A stretch of 64,000 nt of DNA from Bidens hawaiensis (GCA_021521415.1 JAIQDT010001737.1:310001-374000), one strand, 5' to 3'; positions 1 through 11,630 are shown, numbered from the stretch's first letter. The notes: generated from the sequence alone by a model not told the origin. Numbers and translations: made by a program.

Positions 1-365
1 TCCAAGTTTTAAGTAACAATGTAGGATGTTATTAAGATATTCAAGAACCAAGAGGTTGGCCACCTCTCCTTCACATTTAAGGTATCATACTTTTTCCCTT
101 GGCCTAGCCCACGATTAAGGTATGACCCCCGATGGTCATATCTTCCAAGGTTTAAAGGTTTTCACCTTTCTTATAAATTAGAGTTTCTACACTCTCGCCT
201 GGAACGCTATCCAACGTGTAGTCCGGCGCAGCGGGACCAGTACACGCTTAGTGGCTGACAATTTAATTGTCTTCGGCTATATGGAGGACCCTACGATTTA
301 TGGTAGACGTACCATACCACCGGTTTATAACATTTTCATGTTATCTCACGTTTGGGCTAAATCCC
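1..365. other. Unassigned sequence, LTR-like
   Basis: No coding potential is visible. The mix of short C-rich stretches just before a minisatellite looks like part of a plant LTR, but neither terminus nor a TSD is visible because the window starts inside it. Confidence 0.25.
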
Positions 366-597
366 GGTGTGGGCGAGTCCCCAGTTGACATCCGTATCTT
401 GGGCCAGTCCCCAGTTTTTGGGCTTGTCCCCAGTTTTTGAGCTTGTCCCCAGTTTGGGTTTGTCCCCAGTTTTTGGGCTTGTTCCCAGTTCAGGCTTGTC
501 CCCAGTTTTTGGGCTTGTCCCCAGTTTACGGGCTTGTGCCCAGTTCACGGGCTTGTCCCCAATTTATTTATGGGCTTGTCCCCAATTTGATGGCTCA
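366..597 (+). repeat. Minisatellite, 17-20 bp unit
   Basis: About eleven imperfect head-to-tail copies of a unit close to TTGTCCCCAGTTTTTGGGC. Unit length varies by a few bases, so all six frames appear open; those reading frames are by-products of the repeat, not genes. Confidence 0.9.
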
Positions 598-829
598 AAT
601 CCCAATTAATCTTATGAGTTCTTTGCAATAGATGTTCTAAGTTCAATCACGAGAATCAAGACTTGTGAATTCAAAATCCTTAACTTAATTCTACAATGAT
701 CATGGAAGAGTCACTATTTATGGTAACTTAGGTCTAATTAGACCTTATGGTATTATTTTTACTTTTCAATTTACATTCTAAGATCCTTATAAACCTTTTT
801 GTTAAAGGATTTAAAACCTTTAAATTATT
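598..829. other. AT-rich spacer
   Basis: No gene, repeat or element end recognised. Confidence 0.4.
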
Positions 830-1005
830 TTTTACAAGGATATTCTATCCTAAAATTTTTATAAATATTTTTCACAAGGATATTCTATCCTAAAATTTTT
901 ATAAGTATTTTTCACAATGATATTTTATCCTAAAATTTTTATAATATTCTATCCTAAAATTTTTATAAAAATATTTTTCATAAGGATATTCTATCCTAAA
1001 ATTCA
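830..1005 (+). repeat. AT-rich minisatellite with inverted-repeat core
   Basis: Five imperfect copies of a roughly 40-bp unit. Each contains AGGATA and TATCCT separated by three bases, a small potential hairpin, followed by an AAAATTTTTATAA stretch. One unit is shortened. Confidence 0.85.
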
Positions 1006-1099
1006 TTAATCAAGATTATTTCTTAACATTTCAATAAAGCTAAGACTATATCAAACAAACTTTCAAAATAATAAATAACAAGAAAATAGTCAAAAGTTT

Positions 1100-3258
1100 T
1101 AGAATATTAATAATCATAAGTGACCTGGACTTATCCAAAATCCTTAACCCGGATTTCACCATTCGAAAAGATGGACCATCCACCCGGGTTAAAAAGGTGT
1201 TATTAATTGTTCATAGAGTGTAGGAAAATAAAGAAAACAGGGGCACCAAAGGCTTCATCCCCACAAACAGATGATCCACCCACCTTTGTCACCCCTAAAA
1301 ATTGTCTTAAGGATCACCGATCCTTCAACATAGTCGCTATTGTCTATTACAAACCATTATCCTTGAAAACATGATCAAAAAAAATAAAAAAATGGGCTCA
1401 GGCCTTGTCTTCATTATCCTTCATCGCCCATTCATGCAGCCTCCTCACCCTCTTCTGCAACCGCTCCTTCCTCAGCTTCCACCACCTCCTTGGCTCTGCT
1501 AGTTCCAGCTCCATCTGCCATCGCCACGTCTTCCTCACCACCAAGAGACACCAAAGGCACTTTCCACTTCTCAACATCCCAAACAGCCTTGTCGAAGGTA
1601 GGATCACCAGCCTCTGTCGCCATCTTGATTCTAGCCTGCAAAATTGTTCTCGCAACCCACATCATTGCTTCTTCGGTAGCCTGTTTCATCTCTTCTTGGT
1701 GTTGGGCTTCTGCTGAGGATAGTTGATCCTCCAATCGCTTCTTATCCTTGGAGAGCTGAGCCATGGCTTTATCCTTTGCGATTGCCGCACTTCCCATTCC
1801 CAAGAGGCTCTCGTTCATCTGGTTCACAATTTTTTCATAGTGTTCTTTGCAAGAATTCACAGCCTATGACCAACATTTAAGTGAAAATTAGAAGGATATT
1901 GGATTCTTAAATTTTAGACGTCAGGATACAGGATGCTTACATTGAGAATCATGTCAAAGTGGGTCTCGGGCTCGGAGGATCTCTTTCTTTTGGAAGCGGC
2001 TGACTTGGCTCTAGTAGTCGTGGTCTTTGGCTCGGAGGTGGCTGCTGCATTCAAGCCTCCTTCTTGATGCTTTGGGAGTAATCATGTTGTCAATATCCTC
2101 CAGGGAGAACTTGTTAGCAGACTTACAGGATTTCTAAGCACCTACACAAGCCAAATAACATATAAGTATTCTATCTAATTTTATCTATTTCTATTATTAT
2201 ACTAATGTTACTTGACATGTTGGAGTCTGAAGATATGCCTTAAAAAGCTTCCACAAATCTTGCTTGAAAGGTCCGAACTTCGGTATCCAGGGCAAGGAAA
2301 TTTTTCGTTCTCTCTTCTGTTCTAGGTAGCTTGGCCAAAGAAGCAAAGTTCTCAACTGCAAATAAGAAGGAATAAAGATTTAGAGTTAGGTCTATTATCA
2401 TGGATTGTATCTTTTTAAGGATCCAGGATCCTACCCTTCTTAACCCAAGTCAAAGGTAAATCAGTCTCACCGGGTATAGAGTTTCGATCCACAAAAAAAA
2501 ATTGATTTCTCTAGAAGGAATCGTTTAGGGTTACTTTTGAGATTGGATTGGGTTGACGAGGTTTACACTTCAGTAAAAACCGATTTGAACCGTGGGTTGT
2601 TAGGGTATAAAGGTAAGACAATTCCTGGATGCCGAAATCGATCTTTTCTTCCTCAATGATTCTTTCAATGGTGCCTAGAACCCTCCAAACCATGGGCATA
2701 GCCTGGATGTACGACATGCCGGTGGATTCGAAATAACTCTGTGTGAAAGGAGGAAACGGGTATCTGTAGCCGATAAGAAAGGGACAAGCTGGAAAACACA
2801 CCCAGGTCTAAGAGTAAACATCACATCGGACAGTGGAGTCGTACGGTCAAAAAATAGTTTCCGGTGGAAACAGTTACCGGAATTCATCGACCTCGGGGTC
2901 ACTGAACTTACAAATCTCCATAGAGGGATTAGCAATAAGGTTTTGAGGTCGCATCTCCATCAATTCGGAGTCGTCAGAGGACTGGTCGGAGCGTTTAGAT
3001 GAGAAGAAGAAGAGGCGACAAACATGTTTATCAAAATAATAAAAGAATAGAGAGAGAAAAGAAGGATACCTGCTGAACGGCCAGAATATGTGATTATAAA
3101 TGGATTATAGGGATCACATATATAGGTGGTTATGATTAATATCAAGGGTTTGATAATAATTACCTCTAGCATCTGTCTAATCGATTAATCTTTTTGCAGG
3201 GATTTCAAATTTCAAAATGCCTGCTGTAAAGCATAAACACCCGTCATTTTGGGGTAAT
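1100..3258 (+). mobile_element. Internal region of decayed LTR element
   Basis: The stretch between the minisatellite and the LTR-like segment starting at 3259. It carries a multi-exon accessory gene on the opposite strand (1432-2935). A G-rich run just before 3259 could be a degenerate polypurine tract. No gag or pol is visible, so this would be a large non-autonomous derivative. The left LTR is not resolved. Confidence 0.45.
1432..2935 (-). pseudogene. Putative gypsy-type transposon accessory gene (Transposase_28-like), broken
   Basis: Fragments of one multi-exon gene read in order on the minus strand. About 2801-2410 encodes a segment with the FPPFTQSYF, MPMVWRVL and FFVDRNSIPGE motifs, typical of the plant family named 'putative gypsy type transposon domain'. 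It needs one frame change near an A-run at 2497-2505. About 2345-2245 encodes FASLAKLPRTEERTKNFLALD, and about 2140-1930 another charged stretch. 1860-1432 is the last exon, a Lys/Glu-rich coiled-coil-like segment of about 140 residues ending in an acidic tail and preceded by a plausible AG acceptor. Stops and frame changes show decay. The family name is from memory of homologues; the function is unknown. Confidence 0.6.
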
Positions 3259-3768
3259 TGTTAGGGCATAGAATTTATGCTGAGGATCCACTATCCTTGA
3301 TCGATTTGTGGATCAATTATCCTTACGATATGTTCCGGATTGCAAAGGATCAAGGATTCTTGGTATTATATGTTTACTAATAGTTGTATTTGAATGGTGT
3401 TGTGTTTGTTAGATATAACAGCTAGAGGACTAAGTCATCCTATTCTTGCGCTACTGGAAGACTTCCGCACGTGGTCAATGACGAAGAAACGGCTAGTGGA
3501 GTGGTGGCGTGAAAATAGGGATTTAGTTAGTTATTATTTTTTGTTTATAATCAAGGAAAATGATCAGTTAGAAAACACATGTATTACAAACACTCTCGAG
3601 CAATCTCTCATTCATAGCTAACACACTTAGCTTCCATTGTAACACTGATCGAACTCTCCACCATTTGTAACCTTTTTTTATATTAATAAAGTGGTGATAG
3701 ACGATTTGTCATCACCCGGGGTTTTTTTCCTTTGATCTAATCAAGATCAAGGGGATTTTCCTCGCAAC
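3259..3768 (+). repeat. Probable LTR of the preceding element
   Basis: Begins TGTTAGGGCA after a G-rich run and ends ..CGCAACA. It contains a TATA-like ATTATATG near 3365 and an AATAAA at about 3685-3690 before a GT-rich stretch, as expected for U3-R-U5 in plus orientation. No convincing TSD, and the right border is uncertain by tens of bases. Confidence 0.45.
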
Positions 3769-3894
3769 AAATCACGGTGTTCATCTCCATTTTGTTCATA
3801 TATTAATTACTATCACCATAGCACTATACCTCACAATTACGTATTTGGATACATTCTCCTTAGCAGATTCTGTCCAAAACATTGGGTATCCAGA

Positions 3895-4134
3895 TTTCTT
3901 TGATGGGTTATAATAGAAATTTGCATTCTAGTCCCTATAGATTGAGGGTGGAAACATAATAAGGTAAAAGTATGTTTAGGGTGATTATTGACATTACTTG
4001 AAAGTTATAATTATATATTACATAAATAATTAAGATGAATATAATATTAATTAATCTACTTGATAAATGATAAAATAACCCGATCGTAAGAGCAGGTCGG
4101 GTTAGATAATAATATAAAAGTCCGAGTTGTTACA
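3895..4134 (-). repeat. 3' LTR fragment of Ty3/gypsy element
   Basis: About 240 bp closely matching 9932-10183 in the same direction, 6 kb away. Read on the minus strand, a short FRDEIFYSRG-like coding tail (4160-4140) runs into TGTAACAACTC, the usual junction between the end of gypsy pol and a 3' LTR. The far end is cut off by neighbouring repeats. Confidence 0.6.
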
Positions 4135-4944
4135 GTTTCCCCTACTATAGAAAATTTCGTCCCGAAATTAAGGAATACTATAACAAAATAGTTGAAACAA
4201 CGCTCCAAACAAAATCCGATAAGGACACTTATATATAGGATGTATCAGCAGCGTATCCACCATGTCCTTATCATCTTTACATTTTTACCGTTATCACAAC
4301 TACTTTCGACTTTATATTATGACATACAATTTTTTTACGCATCATGATTTCCATGCGAGGACTTCGATAATTATGTTCCGGACCATAATTATTGTTATCA
4401 TCGGATGGTCCACATGATTCGTCTAACCATGTGGGTTTACAACCGTTTGAAACACATGATTTTGAGGAAACAAAAGTTTCAAGGAGTTTTTAATTATAAC
4501 ACTAGAAGATTACCAAAAACAATTTCAAAAGTTGCAGTGGATTTTAATAAGACAAAGAAATTTCTAAGACATCTTTTAAACATAAAAAAAATATAAGTAT
4601 TTAAAGTTGAAAAGAGACTACTTATTAATAGTTGAGGTTAATAAAATGGGTTATTATGGATAAAGGTAAGGAAATAAGAATAAAGGTAGGCTTTAATAAA
4701 CAATCCATTTGAATAAAAGAAACTTTATTCCTAAGGTACGATACGTGAAGGATAAATAGTTCAAACTAAAATAATCCAATGCTATAAAGAGGCATTACAT
4801 TTCATAATTAGGAAAAAGACAAAATAGATTAAGATAAGATAAGGAAATCAGCAAAAGTCTTCGGGGTCTCTGAGTAGCTTAATTGACGTGACTTGGAGCA
4901 CCATGAGAAGTTGGATACATAGGAGTTGGAGTAGTCGGGGTAGA

Positions 4945-5732
4945 TTAACTTGGGTTAGCTTTAATGACTTGAACTTGAACAATTTGCAATGAGGTTGTTC
5001 GGTGGAAATGTGTTCGGTAAACTTGAGCTTGCGGTTGCAAGGTTTGATCGTGTTGGGTTAAGTAAGGTTGATCTTGATTGATGGGAGGAGCTTGGGGGAC
5101 ATGTGGTTTATGGGTTTGAGCTTGTTGAGCATGGGTCAAGTAGTAGGGTGCAGGCATAATTTGAGCTTGTTGAGCGTGGATTCGATGAGGACACGAATTA
5201 CAGAGGTGATTTGGGTCTCCACAATGGTAGCAAGTACGGGTATTAGGAACATCGGGTTGAGTAGATGGAATGTTACCGTCCCGAGAAACGGGCGTCTCAA
5301 ATCGTTGTGGGGAAGTTGGTGCACTACGGACTCGACAACAGTATTTAGCAAGGTGGCCATAACGGTTACAATTGGTGCAAAGACAACAGTTAGAGTTGCT
5401 CGGTTGGTGACGGTTGCAAGTATTGCAAATGGGGTACGCTCCTTTGTAAGGTCTTTTTTCGGACAAGTTGAAGAGGCTCGTGGTTGAGTAGGATTGGTTG
5501 CAGTCGGGTTCTTACGTTTCTTGTTGTGAGGATGAGTGGTGGTAGATGATTTGTTGTTACCAGGAGAGTGGTTAGTGGAAAAGGTTAGGTCGGTTGCATG
5601 GAGGTTCCGAATTTGAGTTGTTATCTTAGGGATCGCAGGAGTTAACTCTTTGGCTATACAAGCAGCTATACGGTGGTGGTGAGAATCAGACAATTGATGT
5701 CGAGGACGATAGTGGTTACATAGGTGAGACAT
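4945..5732 (-). pseudogene. Ty3/gypsy gag remnant with two CCHC zinc knuckles
   Basis: Minus-strand nucleocapsid part of a gypsy gag. Two CX2CX4HX4C knuckles are intact: CTNCNRYGHLAKYC and CYHCGDPNHLCNSC. They are preceded by a Cys-rich CNTCNRH stretch and followed by a Gln/Pro/His-rich tail. The upstream part (5732 to about 5470) lies in another frame, so there is a frameshift near 5466. Protease, reverse transcriptase and integrase, which should follow toward 4140, are almost wholly missing: only about 800 bp separates gag from the 3' LTR. The element is therefore a deletion derivative. In a live element this part packages the genomic RNA. Confidence 0.8.
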
Positions 5733-6676
5733 TCTATGAGGACCAAAATAAAGATTTATAAGATGGAGGATAAGTTGAGGAAAACATTAGAATAATAAAA
5801 TGTTTTAAGTATGTAGATAACTTATAATAATGTTGCCTTAAGAAGTAAGGGGATTTGCATCATAAGGATTAAAAGTAAAAGATTATAAGATGAGGGGGGT
5901 ACATTACGTCTCCGAATGCGATTCACAAAAGCATGTAAGCACATAAAAAGTATGGTACAAAATTGTTAACACATAAGACAATAGTTGAGTATATGTATAA
6001 ATAAGAAATAATATGTTGACGCATAAGTCCCCGAAACGTGAAAAACAAGTAAAATAGGGGAATGTGGAGCTCACATCAATAGACGAGCAAAGGTGAAAAA
6101 GAATATTAAGAATGATGTTTCGTGAAATCACGCGTTGACGATAAAGCCAATAAAGGAAGATAGAACGTGAATATGCTAAGGTAATGAACCAGATCGTATA
6201 TGAGAGTTCGATAATTATAATTTTATTAAGTCATATTATATTCTTAGTTTGTAAATCCATTTAAAATATATTATAATATCTTTATATAACTAATTCCAAT
6301 ATAAATGATACTTGTAATTACTAGATAAAAAAAACACAATTATATAAACGTTTAAATAGATAAATGTTTAAGTAATTAATTATAATATGTAATAATAACG
6401 TTTAAATAAATATATTAAGTAAATATATATACGCAGTTCGTAATATTTTAAATGAATAAGTATTTCGAACCTTTAACGAAAATCGGGTTACGGAAAAATT
6501 ATAGTTAACGTATAGTTTATTCTTTTATATTTGTTATACTATTTATTTAATAAAAAAACGTATATACATATACATATACATACATATATAATGGTTAAAA
6601 TTAAATACAACGACGAGTGAACATCCAGAAAACGTCAATATAAGATGTTGGTTACATAAAATAATATTAGTTTATG
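5733..6676. other. AT-rich retroelement interior
   Basis: No open coding segment beyond chance and no repeat. Probably leader or deleted interior of the surrounding minus-strand gypsy element. Confidence 0.35.
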
Positions 6677-6921
6677 TTTATTGTGACATTCGTCAATTTC
6701 GGGTCACTTTTGTATTTGTTTTATTATGTAAACCGACTTGTTTTGTAAACTGTAACTTTTGATATAATCAAAATGATGGATTTTATGTTACATTATTGTT
6801 TTATACTTGTCGGGTCTCAAAAACACCCTATTCGGTCCCTAAAATGGCCTTAAAACGCTTTAAAACAACTCCGGGGGCCAGAACTGCCAATTTTGAAAGT
6901 TCAGATTTTTCCCTTTGTGAC

Positions 6922-6971
6922 CTTAGCGCCGCGCTAAGATCAAGCGGAAGAGACCTTAGCGCCGCGCTAAG
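6922..6971. repeat. Twin GC-rich near-palindromes in solo LTR
   Basis: CTTAGCGCCGCGCTAAG occurs at 6922-6938 and again at 6955-6971, 33 bp apart. Each is a near-perfect palindrome around a single central base. They lie in the U3 part upstream of the TATA-like box and are followed by a run of about 20 T. Confidence 0.9.
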
Positions 6972-8723
6972 GGAGGTCTGCACAGAAATAGTTTTTTTTT
7001 TTTTTTTTTTTTGGTTTTTATGCAAACATGTGACTTAAACCAGCCGATTTTCATGCAAGACTCTTTATGCTTGACCCTTTCAACTTACCTTATATATACA
7101 TGACCATCTCCTTCATTTTACACCTGCTCATACTCCAAATTCTCTCTCAAATTCAAAGATCTTAAGGTTGTTTCCTTAGTGTTCTTGAAGGTTTGACTTC
7201 CAAAAGTCAAAGTGAGTTTAATCTTTCATTCTAATTAATTTATGTAGTCTTATTAACACTTGTTTATGGTTGTACAACATATATATAATATACACCCCTT
7301 GTTACCTTTGGTAGTTACTTCTCCGGTCCCGATCGATGAGGTTTCGGACCTTGTAAGGCAAGGCTTCATGGAGGACTTACGTGGTCCTTGTTATATATTT
7401 TCCGCACCTAACAATCTAACTTTCTTATTGCTTACTAACCATGCTTAACTTTTGCTCATTTTGGTTTATTTACAAGTTCCATGGTTATGAGTTCTAAGAG
7501 TCTATGCTTCGGTTTAACCGTAAATAGCTCTAAACCGTAAACCGAACTTTGCTTACTAGTTTTAGTTAAATACTTGTTTTATACATGTTTAATGTTAGAT
7601 CGCAGTTTATAAAACAATTTTTATGAGTTCCATGGTTATGATTCAAAACTCAGTCTTAACCCGAAACTAGATCCGAACCGTAAACCGAAGTTTTGTTTAA
7701 AGACTTAATTGTTAACTTTTTGGTTGTAAAACTTAAGTATTTTCATTTGTACATTATTATACAAGTTCTTGGATATTTGGGCATGTGGAAACCATCTATG
7801 AACTTATTGTGATATGGAAACCGAACCAAACCGAACTAAACCAACTTTTACTCGCTTAAGACACATAAGTGTGTTTTTAGCTATCAAGACTTGTATATTT
7901 CTTTAAAAATAATTTACAAACTGATTTTAATTATTTTCCTAAGTAGTTGGAAATTTTGGATCCAACTTGATCTCATAACAAAGTTTGGACCGACAAAACC
8001 GAACACTCTCTTAACATACGTTGTTAGTTCTAAAACAACATATCTACATACTTGGTTAAGTATTAATGGATTTTTATAAGTTATATTATGACATTTAATA
8101 TTTTGGAAAGTTGACTTTGGGTTTGACCAATTGTCAAGACCCGAACCAACAACCCTAACACTCGTTAAAACCCGTTTTAGTATCTTTATTCCAAAGGGAC
8201 ATGCATTTTTGCATTTTACCCACCTTATTACTTAACATAGGTTGAATAAATATTAAGGTTAGATACTTTAACCCGGTTTCGAACAAACTTACATTTTTAA
8301 AGGGTTATTATTATAAGTTCATAAATAGTTACATTTTAAACATTGAACTTTAATTATTTACATTTCTCAACATTTATTTTATTTAAAGACTTTCAAGACA
8401 ACCTTTCTAAATCCGAAACTTCTTTCCTTTTAGGCATTGTTCGTTAAACCCGTCGTTCCGGCAAATATCCAAATTATCAACTTTCAAGTTTATTACTTGA
8501 ACGTGAGTATTTTCATACCCCGTTTTTTACTTTTCATTTTGGGGGTGACATTTTATACTTATTCAAATTAAATGCTTTATACTTGATTCTTAAACCACAA
8601 CCGTTATTGTATACTTTACTTAAATAAATGTTCGATTTGGTGTTCTATGCTTTTGTGTTTTATCGCTTTTGGAAGGTTCATTCATAAATCCGTAAACTAT
8701 CTGGTATTCTCTTATAGCACAGT

Positions 8724-8816
8724 GTCGTTAATTCTTCTTATTAACGACCTCAAAAAATCCGAATCTATTTGGTATTCTCTCATAGACGGTGCCGCTAATG
8801 TATTCTTATTAGCGAC
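8724..8816 (+). other. Pair of tandem hairpins with a compensatory change
   Basis: A roughly 70-bp segment is present twice. Copy 1 has a perfect 9-bp stem (8724-8732 with 8740-8748). Copy 2 has the corresponding stem (8791-8799 with 8808-8816) with one C.A mismatch. A T-A pair in copy 1 (8728/8744) is a C-G pair in copy 2 (8795/8812). The location is in the transcribed part of the solo LTR. Confidence 0.7.
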
Positions 8817-9264
8817 CTCATATTATCCAAATTATTGTTATTTATTTTGTTGTTTCGTATACAAGATTGTGGCTTTTCTTATTATATACTTATATGCTCA
8901 AACTTATGAAGTGCTCACCAACCTTTGTGTTTATAAAATTTATTTTATGAAATGTTACAGGTTTGCATTTAGGTTGGTTATGGAGCTTGTGGAGAAAAAA
9001 TCAAAAATACCTTTAAGTTATTAGCAAAATGAACAATATATGATTTGCTATGTTTTGCTGTATTTGTCTTATGAATATTGTTATGTGACATTTTCGATGT
9101 TGTGAAATGAAATGAGTTTGTTAAATATTGTTGATTTAATTAGTGTCATGTGCTTATGGGCAATCGTTATATCCCAGCATGTTCCGCCGCCTTTGGTCGG
9201 GGTGTGACATTTATTATTACTTATTGATTAATTAATAAAACATTAAATTAAACCAAAAAAATAA

Positions 9265-9358
9265 AAAGGTAGAAGTGTGCTGGCCAGGGCTCGAACCCAC
9301 ACCCCTAGCCGGCTCACTAGGTTAAACACACACACTCAGAACCAGTTGAGCCAAGCAG
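9265..9358 (-). other. tRNA-like Pol III box pair (SINE-like or decayed tRNA)
   Basis: On the minus strand TGGCTCAACTGG (9353-9342) resembles an A box and GGTTCGAGCCC (9297-9287) a B box, 44 nt apart, which would imply a long variable arm. The T-arm stem is imperfect and no good acceptor stem is visible, so a working tRNA gene is unlikely. Confidence 0.3.
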
Positions 9359-9931
9359 TGAATTTGTTATAAACTGGAAACAAGCCTTTAAATATAATAC
9401 TCATTAACACCCAAAATTGATTATGAACCCTAGGCTTTATAATTCGTTAATCCTCTTCGTGTTTACTTAATTGATGTTAGGGTTTTTAAATACTGACTCA
9501 AGATGAACACAACACACATTTTAATTACCTTAAACGAGGATTTATTGATGATGAACGGAGAGATAAGACTGACGGCCAAAGACGATGATGAACTAAGTAT
9601 TTGCAGAGTGTAATAACCAAATTAAATTAGTGGTTTCGTTGGTGAGGGTTATGTGAATGAACAGCAAGGTTAATTGTGTTATTACGACTGTTTATATAGG
9701 AAACGATTTTAGGGTTACGTTTGAATTTTAAATCGGATAATGTTAAACGATTTTGGCCGAGAAATCCTAATTGATAACGATGGTGAGTTTGATGATAACA
9801 ATAAAAATATATTTATGAGATCAATTAACAACAATAAAATGAAAATTAAGGTACAAGTTAACCAATTGAACAATCGGGTACAAGAAAAGGATAATGGGTT
9901 TGGGTTTGGATCTTGGGTATCGTGATTTTTT

Positions 9932-10183
9932 TGATGGGTTATAAAAGAAATTTGCATTCTAGTCCCTATAGATTGAGGGTAGAAACATAATAAGGTAAAG
10001 GTTTGTTTAGGGTGATTATTGACATTACTTGAAAGTTATAATTATATATTATATAAATAATTAAGATAAATATAATATTAATTAATCTATTTGATAAATT
10101 TAGTATCTTATTTGATAAAATAACCTGATCGTAAGAGCGGGTCGGGTTAGATAATAATTTAAAAGTCTAAGTTGTTACAAACA
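9932..10183 (-). repeat. LTR fragment matching 3895-4134
   Basis: Direct repeat of the segment at 3895-4134, with about 20 extra bases near 10100. If both are LTR copies of one minus-strand gypsy element, this is the 5' LTR side and its remainder extends leftward from 9932 to an unresolved border. Confidence 0.55.
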
Positions 10184-10504
10184 AGATCCGATATCTAGGT
10201 TCCTCACTAGTAATTTTCGCTAGCTAGTGTTGAGATTGATCCAAGTAAACTAGTGTTTTGTTGTTTGATCCGTTCAAGGACCTACAATTGCTATCAGAGC
10301 TTTCGGGCCCTACTATTTGTGGATCTTGGGTCACAACCTTGGATTTTGGTCCTGTTTGTGTGTTAAAGATGGGGTTTCAAGTGTTTTGTGGGTTTACGAG
10401 TTCATAAAGTTTAAGATAGTATGCTTACAAGCTTGAAAGTACAAGTGTTCTTAGCTTCGGGTTTGAAAAAGTATTTGTTTGTGTGAATTTGTGGTGTTAA
10501 TGTT
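10184..10504 (+). other. LTR-element leader with tRNA-Met primer-binding-like site
   Basis: TTGCTATCAGAGC at 10288-10300 is one or two changes from the TGGTATCAGAGC element complementary to initiator tRNA-Met used by many plant LTR elements. The bases before it would be an LTR end. The element continues after the solo LTR at 12601; no gag was found. Confidence 0.4.
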
Positions 10505-10964
10505 GTGTAAGGCCCCGTTACGGGTGCCCTACTTTGGACGTTGGATTTACTCATAAACACAGTTCTGAATATCTGAGTTAATTAAAAACTTTCGCGGAAT
10601 AATATTAATAGTCAACCATTCATTACAAATATTCATAGCTTGTCTCTTTTAGAACATAAATAAAACATAGTATCGAAACATCATAACAAATCTTCAAATG
10701 CCAGCCTATTCCATCTTGCCATCTGCCCCACTCAAACCAGCTGTCTCAATCTATTAGCCTGCGTGCATACTAAAAGTCAGCTACGCTGAGTGAGTTCTAG
10801 TTAATAAGACGATATACAATTCATCCACATACTTACATATGCACCCGAAGGTACATACCTTCATATTTACTTACATACATACGTACTTTCATTCTTTCTT
10901 TCATACTTACATACATACTTTCATTCATACACATACGTGTTAAAGAGCATTCCGCCTTATAACC

Positions 10965-11065
10965 TTCGCCGATATTACTAGGGTCGGTTCCCTACGTTCG
11001 CCTATACTAATAGGGTCGGTTCCCTACATTTGCCGATACTATTAGGGTCGGTTCCCTTCATTCGT
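10965..11065 (+). repeat. Tandem repeat, about 35 bp unit
   Basis: Three units around the core TAGGGTCGGTTCCCT, with a GTTCGCC/ATTTGCC variant between. Part of the long R/U5 part of the solo LTR. Confidence 0.85.
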
Positions 11066-11532
11066 ACTACTATAACATACCTAGCCTTTACATACTTTCC
11101 TTGACAATATGTGCAATCTCCGAAGAGCGTTCACGTACCATCAACATATCATACATACATTGTTCATACATCATATATATTCATACATACATCATTCATA
11201 CATCACACATATCAATCATACCTTTAACTACCACTTGACGGCACGTGCAATATCCGAAGATCGTTCACACACCATCAAGCAATCATCATACATAAATCAT
11301 ACAAGGTATACACTTATCACCTAACGTAAGTGTATTAACTATCACATCGAGTATGCACACAGCCCCGAAAATATAACAAGGAAGTGGGGCTAGAAACTCA
11401 CCTGAACTAGATTACGTTCACCGTTAATTGTTATTCATTTCCTTAGTTGTGCTCGACTAACTGTATAAGAATTACGTATATTAATTACTATCACTATCCA
11501 TATCGTATTTCTAGTCCAATTATAACCCTCAA

Positions 11533-11630
11533 CGAACGGGGTCTAGGGGCAGCGCCCCTGGCAGCGGGGTCTAGGGGCGGCAGCCCCTAGCAGGGTCCAA
11601 GGGGCAGAGCCCCTGGCTGGGGTCAGCTTG
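11533..11630 (+). repeat. GC-rich palindromic minisatellite
   Basis: Three to four units of about 27 bp such as GGGGTCTAGGGGCAGC followed by GCCCCTGGCAG. Each unit folds on itself (AGGGGC against GCCCCT). Strikingly GC-rich in an AT-rich region. Confidence 0.85.

Larger units (their letters stand above)
6682..9209 (+). mobile_element. Solo LTR, about 2.5 kb, with TSD
   Basis: Starts TGTGACATTCG and ends GGTGTGACA, so the termini are TG..CA with a near-perfect 7-bp inverted repeat (TGTGACA against TGTCACA). The 5 bp TTTAT flank it on both sides (6677-6681 and 9210-9214). A TATA-like TTATATATAC lies near 7090, followed by a CT/AC-rich leader, so transcription would run on plus. No internal region is present, so this is a solo LTR left by recombination between two LTRs, inserted inside the older minus-strand gypsy remnant. 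Confidence 0.85.

Noticed and set aside
366..597. CRISPR-like appearance of short repeats
   Set aside because: Unit length is irregular, no unique spacers, and the sequence is a plant nuclear minisatellite.
5904..6131. 75-codon minus-strand hydrophobic frame
   Set aside because: AT-rich chance frame in retroelement interior.
8647..9024. 125-codon plus-strand frame
   Set aside because: Lies within the solo LTR and covers the hairpin repeats; composition is that of AT-rich noncoding DNA.
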